A stretch of 64,000 nucleotides of DNA from Utricularia gibba (taxonomy: Eukaryota; Streptophyta; Magnoliopsida; Lamiales; Lentibulariaceae). A model generated the notes under the pieces. That model saw only the letters and a list, made by a program, of their open reading frames with translations, was not told the origin of the DNA and ran no database searches. How positions within the stretch are numbered: position 1 is the stretch's first letter; each line of letters opens with the position of its first letter. This document shows positions 23,724 through 35,308 of this stretch, piece after piece. Where the stretch lies: positions 1,178,001-1,242,000 of the forward strand of contig NEEC01000007.1 of assembly GCA_002189035.1 (NCBI GenBank), read 5' to 3'. The translations under genes were made by a program, and so were the position numbers.

Positions 23724-26277
23724 TCATGGATCCATATCCATCTCAGCGGAACCACCATCCGCGGGCTCATCAGGTGCGGTGACAAATGCTTCATTTGGAT
23801 ACAGATCGCGAAATAACTGCAATAACCGACCAGCGAGTCGAAAACAGGATTATGATGCATCCACTCACAGCAAACGATTATGAAATGAATACCTTCTCTG
23901 TCGCCTCGAGGAGTTTGCTGTAATCAAGATGTTCATCTGGTGTCATTGCATGCCTGATGGAGCCCGAAGACGCATAAGCCTACAAAACAGAAACAAACGC
24001 AACCGCATACGCTAATTCCAGCGTAAGAGGAGTTGGGAAGACTAGTTACAATGGAAGTTGAAAACAAAAAACAAACCTTTTGCAGCTCTTGTATATACAA
24101 CGCACTCCAGAGTAGGTGTGGCTTGTTCTCCAGATGCTCAGAGGAATCATGTGTCCCCTCTTTTTCAAGGTCTCCGGAGTCATATACAAGGAATAAGGCA
24201 TTCATGGCTGCATTCAACAGTTTCTTCCCCTCTTCAGCCGTGTCACATACCGCAGAGAGATAACTGACATACCTGGCAGCAAGATAACAATATACTCCAC
24301 ATGAAAGGGTATTCCATGTTTGTGTATCAAGGCGCAGATACTAAAAACAGTCAAAAGTTTTGTTAAACAGCAATGCCTAACATGGGCCATCAATATCATT
24401 TGCATGGAAAATATTGCCTATGCTTGAATGCCACGGAGTGAGAGTAGGGTGGTATAGCTTACATCCCAGAAGGGCAAACAGCCATGCTGCAACTAAGCTG
24501 GAGCACACGAATGGAGGTTATTTGCTCAGGATACAAAGCTGAATAACGGGAACATTAGAACACCAGAGTTTTCATTCTAAACATCTTTAAAAGAAAGTGC
24601 TCTGACATACATCTTGGTGGGAAGAACACCAGAAAGTTCTCCGCATCAGGTCTTATAGAAGCTTCTGCGACACATATTCCCCTAGCAACCATCTCTTTGG
24701 AGTCTTCAGGACAAACCGAGTGTTTGGCATGAGGAAAATTTGATGGGATTGACAAAGAAGGGGGAGAATTAGTGTAGAACTGAATATCTCTTGACCAGAG
24801 ACTAATTTGATGCCTTTATACATATTCGTATCCTGTACATATAACAAAACAAAACAAAGTTCAAGAAGAGAAAATGGAGGACATTAATTTACAAAAGCAT
24901 TTCAATGAGGAGATTTCAGCATAAATTAAAGACCAAACCTTGTCCATGAGAACAGAAACTGCAGGCATTCCCAAACCCTGCATGAAGAGTCTGAAAGATT
25001 TAGAATTAGAAATAGCATTCACAGGTCATTCTGGAATGGCACGACATAAAATAAGCAAATTATGGAGATGTCAATATCAGAAACCTACACCGTGAAACTA
25101 TGCTTACACAGATGCAGCCCTTCACAGCAGAACGGCGGCAAAAGGCTTGTGGCAATTCCACATGGCCATACATTGGGTACAGTATGGCACTATTTGCATT
25201 CGAGAATCTAGAAAGGCGAAGAGTAGTGTTAAAATGGTTACATTCAACTAATCTCTAATAAAAAAAACAGAGCTCAGAAACAATAACGAACCGGCCAACA
25301 GAAGAGTGATAAAGTGCCAAACGATCTATTGCATTTTTAGTATACACAATATCTCTACAGACTTCAACATCTTCCTGATCATAATTGGCTTGAACAATCG
25401 CATATAAAACGAACCTGGACAATAAAAACTGTGCGTTAGAAAGAATTCAAGACCCGAAATTTTGATCAAATCCATGAGACTGTCCCATAGTCACATTGAA
25501 AAACCATTCAGGCAGAAAGAAAAATGTGAACCCCAAAGTAGGATTGTCACTAACAGTGAATAACAGAGAAAAGGTGAAAAACAGTTGGTACGATTTCAAC
25601 TTCTGCGACAACCCCATTTTGGACAAGAACTTCACAACTGGGCTCTCCAAATCCTCTTTAGAAATCTCCATTTCACTTCGTTCACCCGGAATGGAAATGA
25701 AGTGCCCCTGAACTAATTTGAAGAACTTCATCAACTGATTTTTCTCAATGAGAGTCAAAGTACGGTCCTTGAAGATAGCACTCCGAGAGTCAGGCACAGT
25801 AACTAATTTTCCGGTCGCATCGCTCACAAAACTGGCTTCTACACTTTTGAACTCCATATAATTGTTAACACCAGTTTTGATTATCAAATCAATCATCGAA
25901 TCAGAGCACAGGAATACCCTCGGTGCGCCCAAATCAAAAATGAATTTTCCAGAACTTTCGATGGGTTTCGAAGAGTAGGAGTTGATCTCCAATTCGGAAT
26001 AAAGAGAGCGACCCACAAGCGGGAAAGAGGCATAATCATTGGACTCGAGGGATAAGCATGACGGTAAGCGGAAGTCAGATTGAAGGAAGGAAACTAGGTC
26101 GTCAAGTGTGAGGGAAGCAAAATGTTGACCATAGAAGTTATTGGGATCGAGTTGAAGGACAGCTTTCCCGGCAGCAGACGCTGCGGATGCGATAATGGAT
26201 TCCGGCAACCCTGTGCCGATGACAATAAGGTCGAAAGATGAGGGCTCTACGAGTGGACAACGAGCATTACCCTCCAT
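23724..26277 (-). CDS. REP: Rab escort protein (REP), with a 1-base frame break
   Basis: It presents newly made Rab GTPases to geranylgeranyl transferase II. The start MEGNARCPLVEPSSFDLIVI at 26277 leads into the GDI/REP nucleotide-fold motif GTGLPESIIASAASAAGK and DPNNFYGQHFASL. Exon 1 runs 25592-26277. Later exons read FVLYAIVQANYDQEDVE, RLALYHSSVGR, ELPQAFCRRSAVKGC, VARGICVAEASIRPD, SLYPEQITSIRVLQL, MAVCPSG, and the end LFRDLYPNEAFVTAPDEP plus an acidic tail. The frame shifts by one base at the C run 24760-24764 (coding strand): upstream reads SGQEIFSSTLIL, downstream reads PSLSIPSNFP then the conserved block. Family members read LILDPS across this point. Gene otherwise intact. Confidence 0.93.
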
Positions 26278-27236
26278 CCTCAACTCAAAACAGAGCAAGA
26301 GACGGCGACAGCATCCAGCACCAACTTGTTCATCCAAATTTCAACACCTGCAACATCAAAAAGGTTAACAATGCCCAAACTTTTGTTTTTACTTGAGTAA
26401 ACCGGACATTCTTGAATCACACGCAGACACAGAAAAGGGCATAGATCAAACTTAGGGTTCTTCAACGCCGGAAGCAGCGACAGAGCACGCAGCAACAGAA
26501 ATTTCGAAGTGAAATCGACGAAGGCCAAATGAAAAAAAAAAAGACCAAATTATGATCATCAAAACACTCACAAACGCACAAGTCCTTTGCATTGCAGCAT
26601 TTAAGATCAAAAATTTGAAAGATACATGTTTCAATGGCTTCACTGAACTAACTGCGAACCGCCTGTCACTTACAAACTCGTCCGAAATCTGAAGAATCAG
26701 TTTCTGTCGTCTGCTTGGACTTCAATCCGATTTGGAAGACGCCGTTCCTGGAAAGAAGAATCCAAGAAACGGAAACCAATTTCAGACCAAGAGTGGGCCG
26801 GGTCAGTCTCCCAAACCCCGCTCAGGCCCATTCAAGCCCATTTTAAAACGAATCCACTTTTTCAAGACTTTTCTTGATTTATTTTCATTTATAAATAAAA
26901 AAAAACGAAAATTCTTTTTATTTTATTATAAATAATTTTCGAAAATAATAGCAAACATAACCTGCTCCGCATATTGACTTGGAACTCTAGATACGGCCAA
27001 CGCAAATCGAAATGGGGCGGTCGGCCGGCGGCGCAGCTGCTGCCCGTGTATCAGTTTAGGGAGAAAATGTTGTTGGAGCATTGATATGTAACTCCGAATT
27101 GGTGAAAAACAAGTCGCTGGTTCTGGGTTCGGAGAGAAGAGGAGATGAAAAACTGATGAATCTGAAATCCAATGAATTTTTCAGAAAGAAAAGGGAAGCC
27201 AAGCTAACCAATCAAAGAAAGATACCAGCTTTTTTT
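26278..27236. other. REP leader and kinase-like gene 3' region
   Basis: This contains the probable REP 5' leader (perhaps with an intron) and an AT-rich stretch at 26840-26960. No other gene was recognised. Confidence 0.5.
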
Positions 27237-29600
27237 TCAAAGAGGTGAGGTTCCGGAGGACTCGGCGGCGGCAGTTACCGGAGCGGTGTAGCCGTCAACT
27301 GCTTGGTTTAATCTCGCGACCCAAACATCGTAATCAACATGATACGTCGTCCCACATATGCTATCAACGTAATCGGCAAAAGCTTTTAAGATCGGCGAGA
27401 TTTGCCCCAACCGTTGCTGGAAAACCCGCTTTGCCCAACCTCTCTTCCTCCACTTCAGCGCCGATTCAATGGAATCCAGCGGCGGCGCCGTACCGCCTGA
27501 GATGAAATATATAAGGTAAACGAGGCTCTCGATGTCGGATGAGGGGCATAATTTCCCGTGCTGAAGTGTGTAAGTCGACGAGAATTGAAGATTCAAGGGA
27601 GGACTCTCGCGCTCCTCGAGAACTGCACGGCCCCATGAAATGAGAACGAAGGACGCATCCTGATCTTCGCTACCCACAATGCGAACTACGTTTTCCGGCC
27701 GGATATCGCCGTGAAGTACATTCGCCATCTTCGCATTTTGTAGCGCGATCAAGCAATCTCTGCAACAAGTGGCAATTTCGTCCGCTGGGAACCGGAAGGA
27801 TGAAAGGGGATCGCCGACGGGTGACGTAACAAGAATCGGCGTACCACACCATGGATGACTGCAACGTTCCTTTGTTCCCTGCTTCTCACAGGCCCCCGGG
27901 TGCATAATTCTTCCTGATGCTACAATTTCCGGCAGATTCTTACAAGAAACGCCTCTCAAAATGTTCAGCACCTTCGTTTGTCTCTGCACCGTGTACCACA
28001 AATTCATATCTTCCCACGATGGCTGAAGGCGGGAAGGATGAGCACCGACATATAAATTCATCGGTTCTGTTCCAGTAGTTGTTGAAAAAGCAATATACGA
28101 ACTGTTCCCTTCATCAAGAGGCTCTTGTATTTGGAAGCTCTTGAACCCCTGGTTCTGATCTTCGAGTAAAATGATTTCTCCAGGAGAAAGATTCAATCTT
28201 GATCCCTGTTGCTGATATCTGTGATCCGTTTCTTCCGTTATTTCCATCGTTTTTACATGGGAAACTAAAGCGTCTTCAGCTTCAGCCATCTGAGTTTCCA
28301 TTCTACGTTTCTGCAGACGGAGGATGTGGCAAGAAGCAAGAGAAGCCATAGACTTTCTGGGTGGTCCAATGCATTGAACCATGGAGTAGAATGTGGCTAA
28401 TAGTATTTGCAGAGCTCCCAAGTCTCCCCAGTTCACATTCCCAAGCTTGTTCCATATCGGATCCATGTGGGAAATGCAGATATCTCCATGCAGTTTGATC
28501 CATTCTGCCATAGACTGATACGGGTTGCTCGAATCGAAATCAAGCTTGCTGAGATCACCACCGAGTTTCACAACTCCTCCAAATTTGCGATCAAGAACTG
28601 ATACAAAGACACAATCAATGGCAACAGACTGTTTTCCTAGACTCCGGGAGATGAGTATGTGGATTGCATAGAAGACTGCTTCACAGAGAAGTGTAGGGGA
28701 GAGCCAAAAACCATCTGTCCCTCTAAGACACTGCCTAAACATCACAAATTTTACTATATCTTCCCAACCGGAATTCCTGCAGGAGTCATTCTTCTTATCG
28801 CACATCAAAGCAGCACCGCAAAACCTCTTTACTATCCCCTTTGAGACAGCCTTCTGTATGGGGTAGAACTTCTTCGATCCAGGGGAACGAGGGCATGCTA
28901 CAGTGAAAGGCATTGGCTTCTTCTTATGCCAAAACGTGCGCCACAGTCCATCCGCAGTGGTGAATAGAAAATCCTCGACAGCGAGTAGCTCATCTTCACT
29001 AACACTATCTGATCCATGCGGAGGGTATGGCATTCGAAGGAGCTGTTGAAATGGAACACTCTCCACTGCAAAATCGAAGGTCCTGAGTTCATCAATCAAG
29101 AAAGGGGAGCTAAACTGTGGTTCACCCTCGTTATTTCTACCATATATCTTCTCCCTGAGCCAGTCCTCTAGATATTCTGAAAACGTATTGAAGTCGGCTA
29201 GTTTTGATGAATACCACTTTAAGACTCTGTACAATCTTTCCCAAGTTGGGATCAATTCACCACCAGTTTTGTATTTCGAACGGCTAGAAGACACTGCATA
29301 GATATTGCTTCACATGAATAAATTTACGAGTTGGTAAAGGAGAAGAGGAGTCAGAATACCCACAAGAAAACATCTCTAATTTCCAGAACCCCCAAAAAAA
29401 GCTAACATGCTCAAATACCTGATCCTGATCCAGTCTTTCTGAAGCTTCCATCTAAGCTATGTGAAGGGGACCATTCGGAATCGACTTCCTGAGTTCCTAG
29501 ATTTAGAAAAACAAAGTCGACAATGTAATTTGTAAAGTCACAACCCCAAATGCAGCATATTACCACTATAAGTTTTGAATCTGGCATCGAATTCATCCAT
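27237..29600 (-). CDS. Protein kinase-fold protein, probably pseudokinase
   Basis: This is a plant-conserved protein of about 722 residues and uncertain function, annotated in other plants as protein kinase superfamily. Exon 1 (29564-29600) gives MDEFDARFKTYS, exon 2 (about 29421-29499) gives TQEVDSEWSPSHSLDGSFRK, and one large exon (27237 to about 29294) carries the rest. The N-terminal 400 residues have no domain I recognise. The C-terminal third resembles a kinase C-lobe: HGDIRPENVV aligns with the catalytic loop HRDLKPEN, but the DFG position reads SWG (VLISWGRAV), so the metal-binding aspartate is missing. No clear glycine loop is visible. SSDIESLVYLIYFISGG resembles the D-E-S/W region of lobe helix F. 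The 3' end faces REP in tandem. Confidence 0.8.
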
Positions 29601-30398
29601 TAGGGTTCACGGCCAGCTTCAACTGGGTTTCTTTTCCCAGCGTCTAAATTCAAAAAACAGACAAGAAACAGACTACCCACTACACAAAACAAGTAAAAGA
29701 TGACGGAAAGCATACCCAGACTCATCTTGAAAGCAGCCGCAATGGAGTATTCCCAGGAAACCAACTTGGAAATCTCAAACAAGATTAGGAAGCAGGCAAA
29801 GCCGACACCCGGATGCAAACATTTCACACAATGCAGCCTAGAAGTACTGCGAACAGGGAAAGGATGAAAGATCGAAGATTGAGGATGAAAAGGGACGAAG
29901 GCGAGGCAGGGTGGGGTTTGAGCGATGATGTTGATTGTACATTCGCCGGTGTTCCTAAGGCATCACTGTCCGGGTTGAGTGGCACTGGTCTCACGCTCGC
30001 TCATTCTTGGCTGCTTTCTCTCGATTCTTCTCTCACCATCGCCTTTAATTCTTCTTCTTTAGTTGAGTTTCGAATATTTTAACACACTGCTGTCTCGCTT
30101 TTTCATGGTCTTCATGTGCTCTTGCCAACCTTCGAAAACCTTTTTTTTTTCTTTGTTTAAATAAATAAATATAAAAAACTAAAAACAAATGAGAATAATG
30201 GCCTTTTATAATTATATATTATTATTAATTGCGTAGTGGCAATAATTATATAAATTGAAATAAAAATAAGATACAATTTTTTATTCTATTTTTAGGACAT
30301 ACTTCTATTTGATTGATTTAGGGCAAGCAAAGTGATGCTATTTGTAGAAGGAATTATGGAGGAGGAGGAGTAGCGATGCCCTTTCTAGTGACGTGGCA
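29601..30398. other. Kinase-like gene leader and germin-like 3' spacer
   Basis: The right part to about 29900 may hold a leader intron of the kinase-like gene. Bases 30150-30280 are AT-rich. Nothing else was recognised. Confidence 0.5.
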
Positions 30399-31202
30399 TT
30401 AGAATTTGCTCTTGAGGGCATCGATCACCTTCTTATCGACCTGGAACGCCTTCGCCAGCACATCCGGATTGATGGACGGGGTCGACCCGAACACCGCGTT
30501 CGCCACCGTGATGACGCCGGGGTTCTGGTTTCCGAGAGCTGTGAACGCCACGGCGGTGATGTTGGCGACGTTGAACTGAAAGTGGATCAGCCCCTGGGGA
30601 AAGACGAACACGTCGCCTGGGAACAGGTACTTGGCGAAGAGCTGGTTCTTGGTGTTGGGTGTGGTGGGGTTTGACGTCAGGAATCCGGCGTATAGAGTCC
30701 CCTGCAGCACGAACAGAATTTCGGAGGCTCGGGGGTGGATGTGCGGGCCGTTCATTCCGTAGGGAGCCAGGTCGATGCGTGCGAAGGAGACTCCGAGGGT
30801 GTTGAGGCCGGGGACTTGGTTCACGTTCGCCATGGTGACGACGGATCCGTCGCGGTTGAACGCGTTTCCCGGCCTGTTCAACCCCTGGAAGTAGAAGTCC
30901 TCCGGCACCACCGTCGCAGGGTTCTTGCAAATCTTTCCGTTCACCAACACTGCACACAAATTCCGCATCACACACGTTAGTCTCCGTTCAATATCACTGC
31001 ACAAGAAAAGAGTTCCCTTGCTCCCATATTCCCCATGAGGCCAAGGCCGCGCACTCAGACCGGAGAATCCGGTAGGCATTACCGGCAGCTGCGGAGTCAG
31101 GGAGGGCGACGCAGAAGTCTTGTTGCGGGCGGGATCGGAGGCGAATACGGAGGCCCAGAGGGAGAACAGGAAGAGGGAGCAAAGAGCAAGATCCATGTTC
31201 AT
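30399..31202 (-). CDS. Germin-like protein (cupin), with a 1-base frame break
   Basis: This is a secreted, manganese-binding cupin of the germin-like family, usually in the cell wall. Exon 1 (31083-31202) encodes a signal peptide LALCSLFLFSLWASVFASDP. Exon 2 (30399-30949) reads VLVNGKICKNP, then the germin box GPHIHPRASEILFVLQGTL with the His-His-Glu metal ligands, GDVFVFPQGLIHFQ with the fourth ligand histidine, and INPDVLAKAFQVDKKVI. Between SDPA and QQDFCVALPDSAA one base is missing near 31125-31133, so the signal peptide and mature protein are in different frames. With one base restored the length is 223 residues, the family norm. Both exons and the splice sites are otherwise clean. The misread frame stays open through the intron, which can mislead gene finders. 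Confidence 0.94.
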   Translation of the reverse strand: MNMDLALCSLFLFSLWASVFASDPARNKTSASPSLTPQLPVMPTGFSGLSARPWPHGEYGSKGTLFLCSDIERRLTCVMRNLCAVLVNGKICKNPATVVPEDFYFQGLNRPGNAFNRDGSVVTMANVNQVPGLNTLGVSFARIDLAPYGMNGPHIHPRASEILFVLQGTLYAGFLTSNPTTPNTKNQLFAKYLFPGDVFVFPQGLIHFQFNVANITAVAFTALGNQNPGVITVANAVFGSTPSINPDVLAKAFQVDKKVIDALKSKF

Positions 31203-31286
31203 TGATCGACGCCGCAGACGCTGTGCTTCTTCTTCTTCTGTAGCCGGAAGATCGGTTGGTTGGGGATCAAGGGGATGGATGCATAG

Positions 31287-31293
31287 TTTTATA
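31287..31293 (-). promoter_or_regulatory. TATA box of the germin-like gene
   Basis: TATAAAA on the minus strand, about 85 bases upstream of the germin-like start codon, is at a usual distance for a plant TATA box with a short leader. Confidence 0.6.
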
Positions 31294-32135
31294 GTGGAAT
31301 TCCCTCTCAGATACCAATTAATGCAATAATGGAGATATCCCAAGCCGTCTAAGCCTTCGAGAATACGACAGGGAATTTGCCAGACGGAGGTTCCGTACTT
31401 CTCTTCTCCTGCATTAAACAATGCTGCACTTCTAATGGAGTTATTTCAAAGCACAACTTACCTTGGATTTACTCCGCTTTTAATCATGTTTGAACTCTGG
31501 AGTTGAATGCCAACCTTTTGGAATTTATAGTCAAATAATTAAATTTATTCGAATTAATTTACATAAAATTATAGAAATATTAATATTAACTATAACATTT
31601 TATAAATAGATTTAATCTCTTGATATTATATGAAATTTTTTTCATAAAAGTGAAAAACATAAAATCTTAAAGATCAAATGACATGCATTTTAAAATTGCT
31701 ATTTTTGGTGGTAAAATATCTAGTCTAGGTATAAACTCGAGTTTTTCTGCAATTAGAAAGGGATCCGAGACTAGGAATGCTCCCAATAAAGAAGATGTTT
31801 CTTTCTCCCCTCTCCTAAAATAGTAGCTCCTATAAATTGATTCTGTATTTTGACAACAAATCAGATTTATTAAATTTCAATTTTATTTTAAAAATGCCAC
31901 GTGGGTCTCTTTTCCAAGTAATATAATAGGTGAAATGATTTTCTATTATTATTGTGTGATATTTCATCTCAGATTATTCCCTTGGTTGAGTCATGCGCGT
32001 GAATCAAGTACATTATTGATTCCTTAATTATCGTCATTACCATTAATACACTTTTTGTTTTAGTCTCATCTTTTACTCACGTGTTGAATTCTGGAATTTC
32101 ACTCACAAAGACTTGGGGGGGATGAATAATACCTT
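31294..32135. other. Germin-like gene upstream region
   Basis: AT-rich sequence, probably promoter of the germin-like gene. No coding feature was recognised. Confidence 0.5.
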
Positions 32136-32345
32136 TTAATGCATTGAGATATTTTTAGTTTTTCCGATGTGCTGGAAGTGGATCAGGCCCTGAGGGAACA
32201 GGAAGGCATCTGCTTGGTGGAGGGTCTTCTCAAACGACTGATGATTTGAGTCGACGAAACCGAGCTCGAGAGTTCCTTCAAACACAAGAAGTCGGCTTCT
32301 TGATCCCACGTTGGTTGGCTTGTATGGAGGCATGATGGGGACTAA
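32136..32345 (-). pseudogene. Decayed germin-like protein fragment
   Basis: The minus strand reads LVFEGTLELGFVDSNHQ, FEKTLHQADAFLFPQGLIHF, which is recognisably the cupin core of a germin-like protein. The expected HTHPRASE metal-ligand block is replaced by PPYKPTNVGSRSR, so three ligands are gone and only the GLIHF histidine remains. No start, signal peptide or C-terminal half is seen; a stop follows 14 residues after the histidine. It lies 0.9 kb upstream of the intact germin-like gene on the same strand, so I infer an old tandem duplicate. It differs from its neighbour in sequence, so duplication is not recent. Confidence 0.78.
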
Positions 32346-32610
32346 GGTACCAGAGATGGTTTCTGTGCTGTGCTTCTGAACTGTTTATAACAAAAGGCTA
32401 TTAATGACGCTGAGAATTAGAAGTCAATGCAAAACTTGTGAAGTATCACTTAGAGCAGCTTAAACTATCGGTGCACATGCAAGAATTGAATCTCAGTAAA
32501 CTACATCATTCATGATGTACTAAGCATATCCACCAGTTCATGCATTTGATTGCCCTGAGACTCAAGGCCAAACTAGTGGTATCAAGGTTTCAAAACCGTA
32601 CCTCTCAAGC

Positions 32611-33636
32611 TCATCTAAGCATCGAGTAAGTAATGAACTCTGGTGAAGTAAACTGAAATGGCTGAAGAGGAACAGGATTCCTGCAGTTGGGGAAGCCACA
32701 TTACGGTCTACCTTTGACAGCCATTATTTGGGACGGTGAGTAAGGCGGAAAGGAGTACTTACGGACGAGGACCGTAAACTTTTATCTGGCGCACATGTGT
32801 GTCCTTCCCATTTAGATGGTTAGACAAAACCGCAATCTGCAACATGAATGTGTTCACGAACGTTTCCCTGAGATGCATTTCAACAACTGTTTTCCTTAGT
32901 TGGATGGTAAAAAAGCACGGAGTGATATAACAAAGTGCAGCACACGCATCAAACACTAGCTACTGTGGGCTTTAATTAACACCTTGGGTCAGTGCCTGAC
33001 AAAGAGATATACACCCACCCTGTAGGCTTAACAAGCTCTACAACCTTGATCTCCTGGATCAATTTCAAAAGAAAACCATGTAAAAGAACATTCATAAGTA
33101 GAGTGAAAAAGAGAAAGGAAAATAGCACAAATTCTTTCCAGGCACATTCATTCAAGAACAACTCTACCTTCAAGTTATGAAACCCATCACCTGCTCGAAT
33201 AGACATCTTACTGGGCGTGTAGCTCTCATCAAGCTTAAAATCAACGTAAACAGCAACTAATTGAAGTTTTGCTTTCCTCTGGAACTGTATATTCACCAAA
33301 TGAGGTTGTGCACCATCAGACCTGAGCCTCAACAAACACAATCCGATAAACATAGATACACTAAAGCTTAGCGACACGATAACATGTAACGAAAACCATA
33401 GTTCCAATGCTACAAGAAGGAACAAAAAAAAAAAAAAGGAAAGAAAAGCGAAGCACTCACTGCCAGTATGTCTCTAGATTGTCATCGCGAAGTGAGGAAA
33501 CGCCGCTTCCAGGCTTGCAGGAACTGACACTCCACGCTGCCTTCTTCGCCATTTCACGAAGCTGCTCATCTACAATCAATTGGGGGCTCCCTCCTGTAAG
33601 CTTCCCTTCCTCCTCCCCTTCCGAGGATTCCGCCAT
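32611..33636 (-). CDS. APC10: Anaphase-promoting complex subunit 10 (APC10/DOC1)
   Basis: This is a DOC-domain subunit of the APC/C ubiquitin ligase, which helps recognise D-box substrates in the cell cycle. The start [16 protein letters not shown] at 33636 is followed by [20 protein letters not shown] and [20 protein letters not shown], the DOC ligand-binding face. Further exons give [60 protein letters not shown] and [14 protein letters not shown]. The last exon (from about 32683) reads [15 protein letters not shown] and ends in LR, the plant-type tail that stands in for the IR tail. The open frame alone would stop at 32759; the GTAAGT donor there and the conserved tail justify the extra exon. 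About 192 residues. Divergent from the COV1-like gene, 223 bases apart. Confidence 0.97.
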
Positions 33637-33859
33637 TATTCATTCCTTCGATGGGACAAGCCCTAATTCATTTAAAAAGAAAAAAAAAAAACAAAGTTGT
33701 TATATAATTTTTAATAATATATTAAGAATATTCTTTATTATATTCATAATAATAACGGATATAAATCTTTTACCTGTCGAAACCTGAATTCATTCTAAAG
33801 AGGGGACGCGAGGGAGTCATCACCATGCAATAGAATGAGTTGAAGGCAGTTCGAGAACA

Positions 33860-35039
33860 ATGGGGGCGAGAGACAACGAAAGAGAATCCGAACGCCTGAT
33901 TCCGCTGTCGATCAGCGCCGGCGACGCACCGATGTTCGAGTCTTCCTCCACCGGCGACTCATCATCCGCCTCTGCCGCGAGCAAGCAGGTTTCAAATCTC
34001 GAACCAATTTTCTATCTCGAGTCTGATTCGCAGACCGATTGATCGACTAGTTTCTGTTTACAGGCATTCACCATTGTGATCCGCAGCTGGCTGTGGAAAA
34101 AGTTCATGACCGGATGGTTAGTAAACTCACGTTTAAATCACCACCGGTGTTTTGTACGGTCTCTCAAAAACGATGTGATCGGAATTATGAAACACTCGTT
34201 TGCAGTGTCATCTTGCTTCCGATCGCCATCACGTTCTACATCACCTGGTGCGTCGTTCATTTCGTCGACGGATTCTTCTCTCCTGTGTACGGCCAGCTGG
34301 GGATCAATGTGTTCGGTATGTGCCTTATGTATATAACAAGTAGAAAAGTAGCACATAGTTGTTAAACTCTGCACCGCATACCTTGTGATGAGGTGAGTTT
34401 CATTTTCATCTGGTGCTAAAGCAATCTGTAAGCACTGATTTACAGGCCTGGGATTCGTAACTTCGATACCTGTGATCTTCCTTGTTGGAGTTTTCACATC
34501 CTCTTGGGTGGGTGCATCACTTTTTGCTCTGGGAGAGTGGTTCATTGTAAAGATGCCGCTCATGAGTTACATATACGCAGCATCAAAGCAGATTAGCTCA
34601 GCCATTTCTCCAGGTAAACAACCCTTGGAACTGGAACAACTTCTTGAGAGATGGCGATAACATGTTACCTGCACAGATGAGTCTTCACATGCCTTCAAGG
34701 AAGCGGCTATAATAAAGCATCCGCATGGTGGTGGCTATGCCCTCGGCTTCATCACATCGTACGTCGTTCTTCGGAGAAGAATGGATCATGAGGAGCTGTG
34801 CTGTGTGTATGTCCCCACAAACCATCTTTACCTGGGAGATGTCTTTCTAATCAATTCCAAAGACATCATCAGACCAGATCTGTCTGTGAGAGAGTGCATA
34901 GGTACAATCTCTAAAACTTCACTTCCCACTGATCAAATTGCTGAGAACAGCTGCTAATCTTGCTGTTTTCCTCGACGCAGAAATCGTCATTTCAGGAGGA
35001 ATGTCCATACCAAAGTTGCTGACCGTTATGGATTCATGA
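33860..35039 (+). CDS. COV1-like membrane protein (DUF502)
   Basis: This is an integral membrane protein of the CONTINUOUS VASCULAR RING / LIKE COV family, located in the Golgi or trans-Golgi network and tied to vascular patterning and trafficking in Arabidopsis. Translating across five introns gives MGARDNERESERLIPLSISA with a serine-rich N-terminus, then WKKFMTGCVILLPIAITFYI and VVHFVDGFFSPVYGQLGINV (TM1 region), GLGFVTSIPVIFLVGVFTSS (TM2), PLMSYIYAASKQISSAISPD, CCVYVPTNHLYLGDVFLIN and EIVISGGMSIPKLLTVMDS. All splice phases join. The C-terminus is slightly shorter than Arabidopsis COV1. COV1 versus LCV subtype cannot be settled by eye. Confidence 0.93.
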
Positions 35040-35308
35040 GCCTGGCGCTCCCTAAACTGGTACTGAACACAACACGTTCACTCATATATTCAATAACCCG
35101 AGATTACTTACCAAGATGTGAATCCCAGAAAAATGATGCTATTGCCGTAAAAGTTACACGGTTCCTGCCAAAATGACACTCTTCTACAGAGGTCAAACCA
35201 CCATGCCTTTCTAGAATATTCCTCCACCAATATAGACAAAAAAGGAGAGGAAATATAAGCATTAGAATTAGCTTTTAAGAGAAACCAGCTTTCCTGATGG
35301 ATGATTTA

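Noticed and set aside
32759-32764. Stop codon directly after GPRP in APC10
   Set aside because: It lies in a GTAAGT donor; the conserved tail exon [12 protein letters not shown] follows at about 32683, so the gene does not end here.
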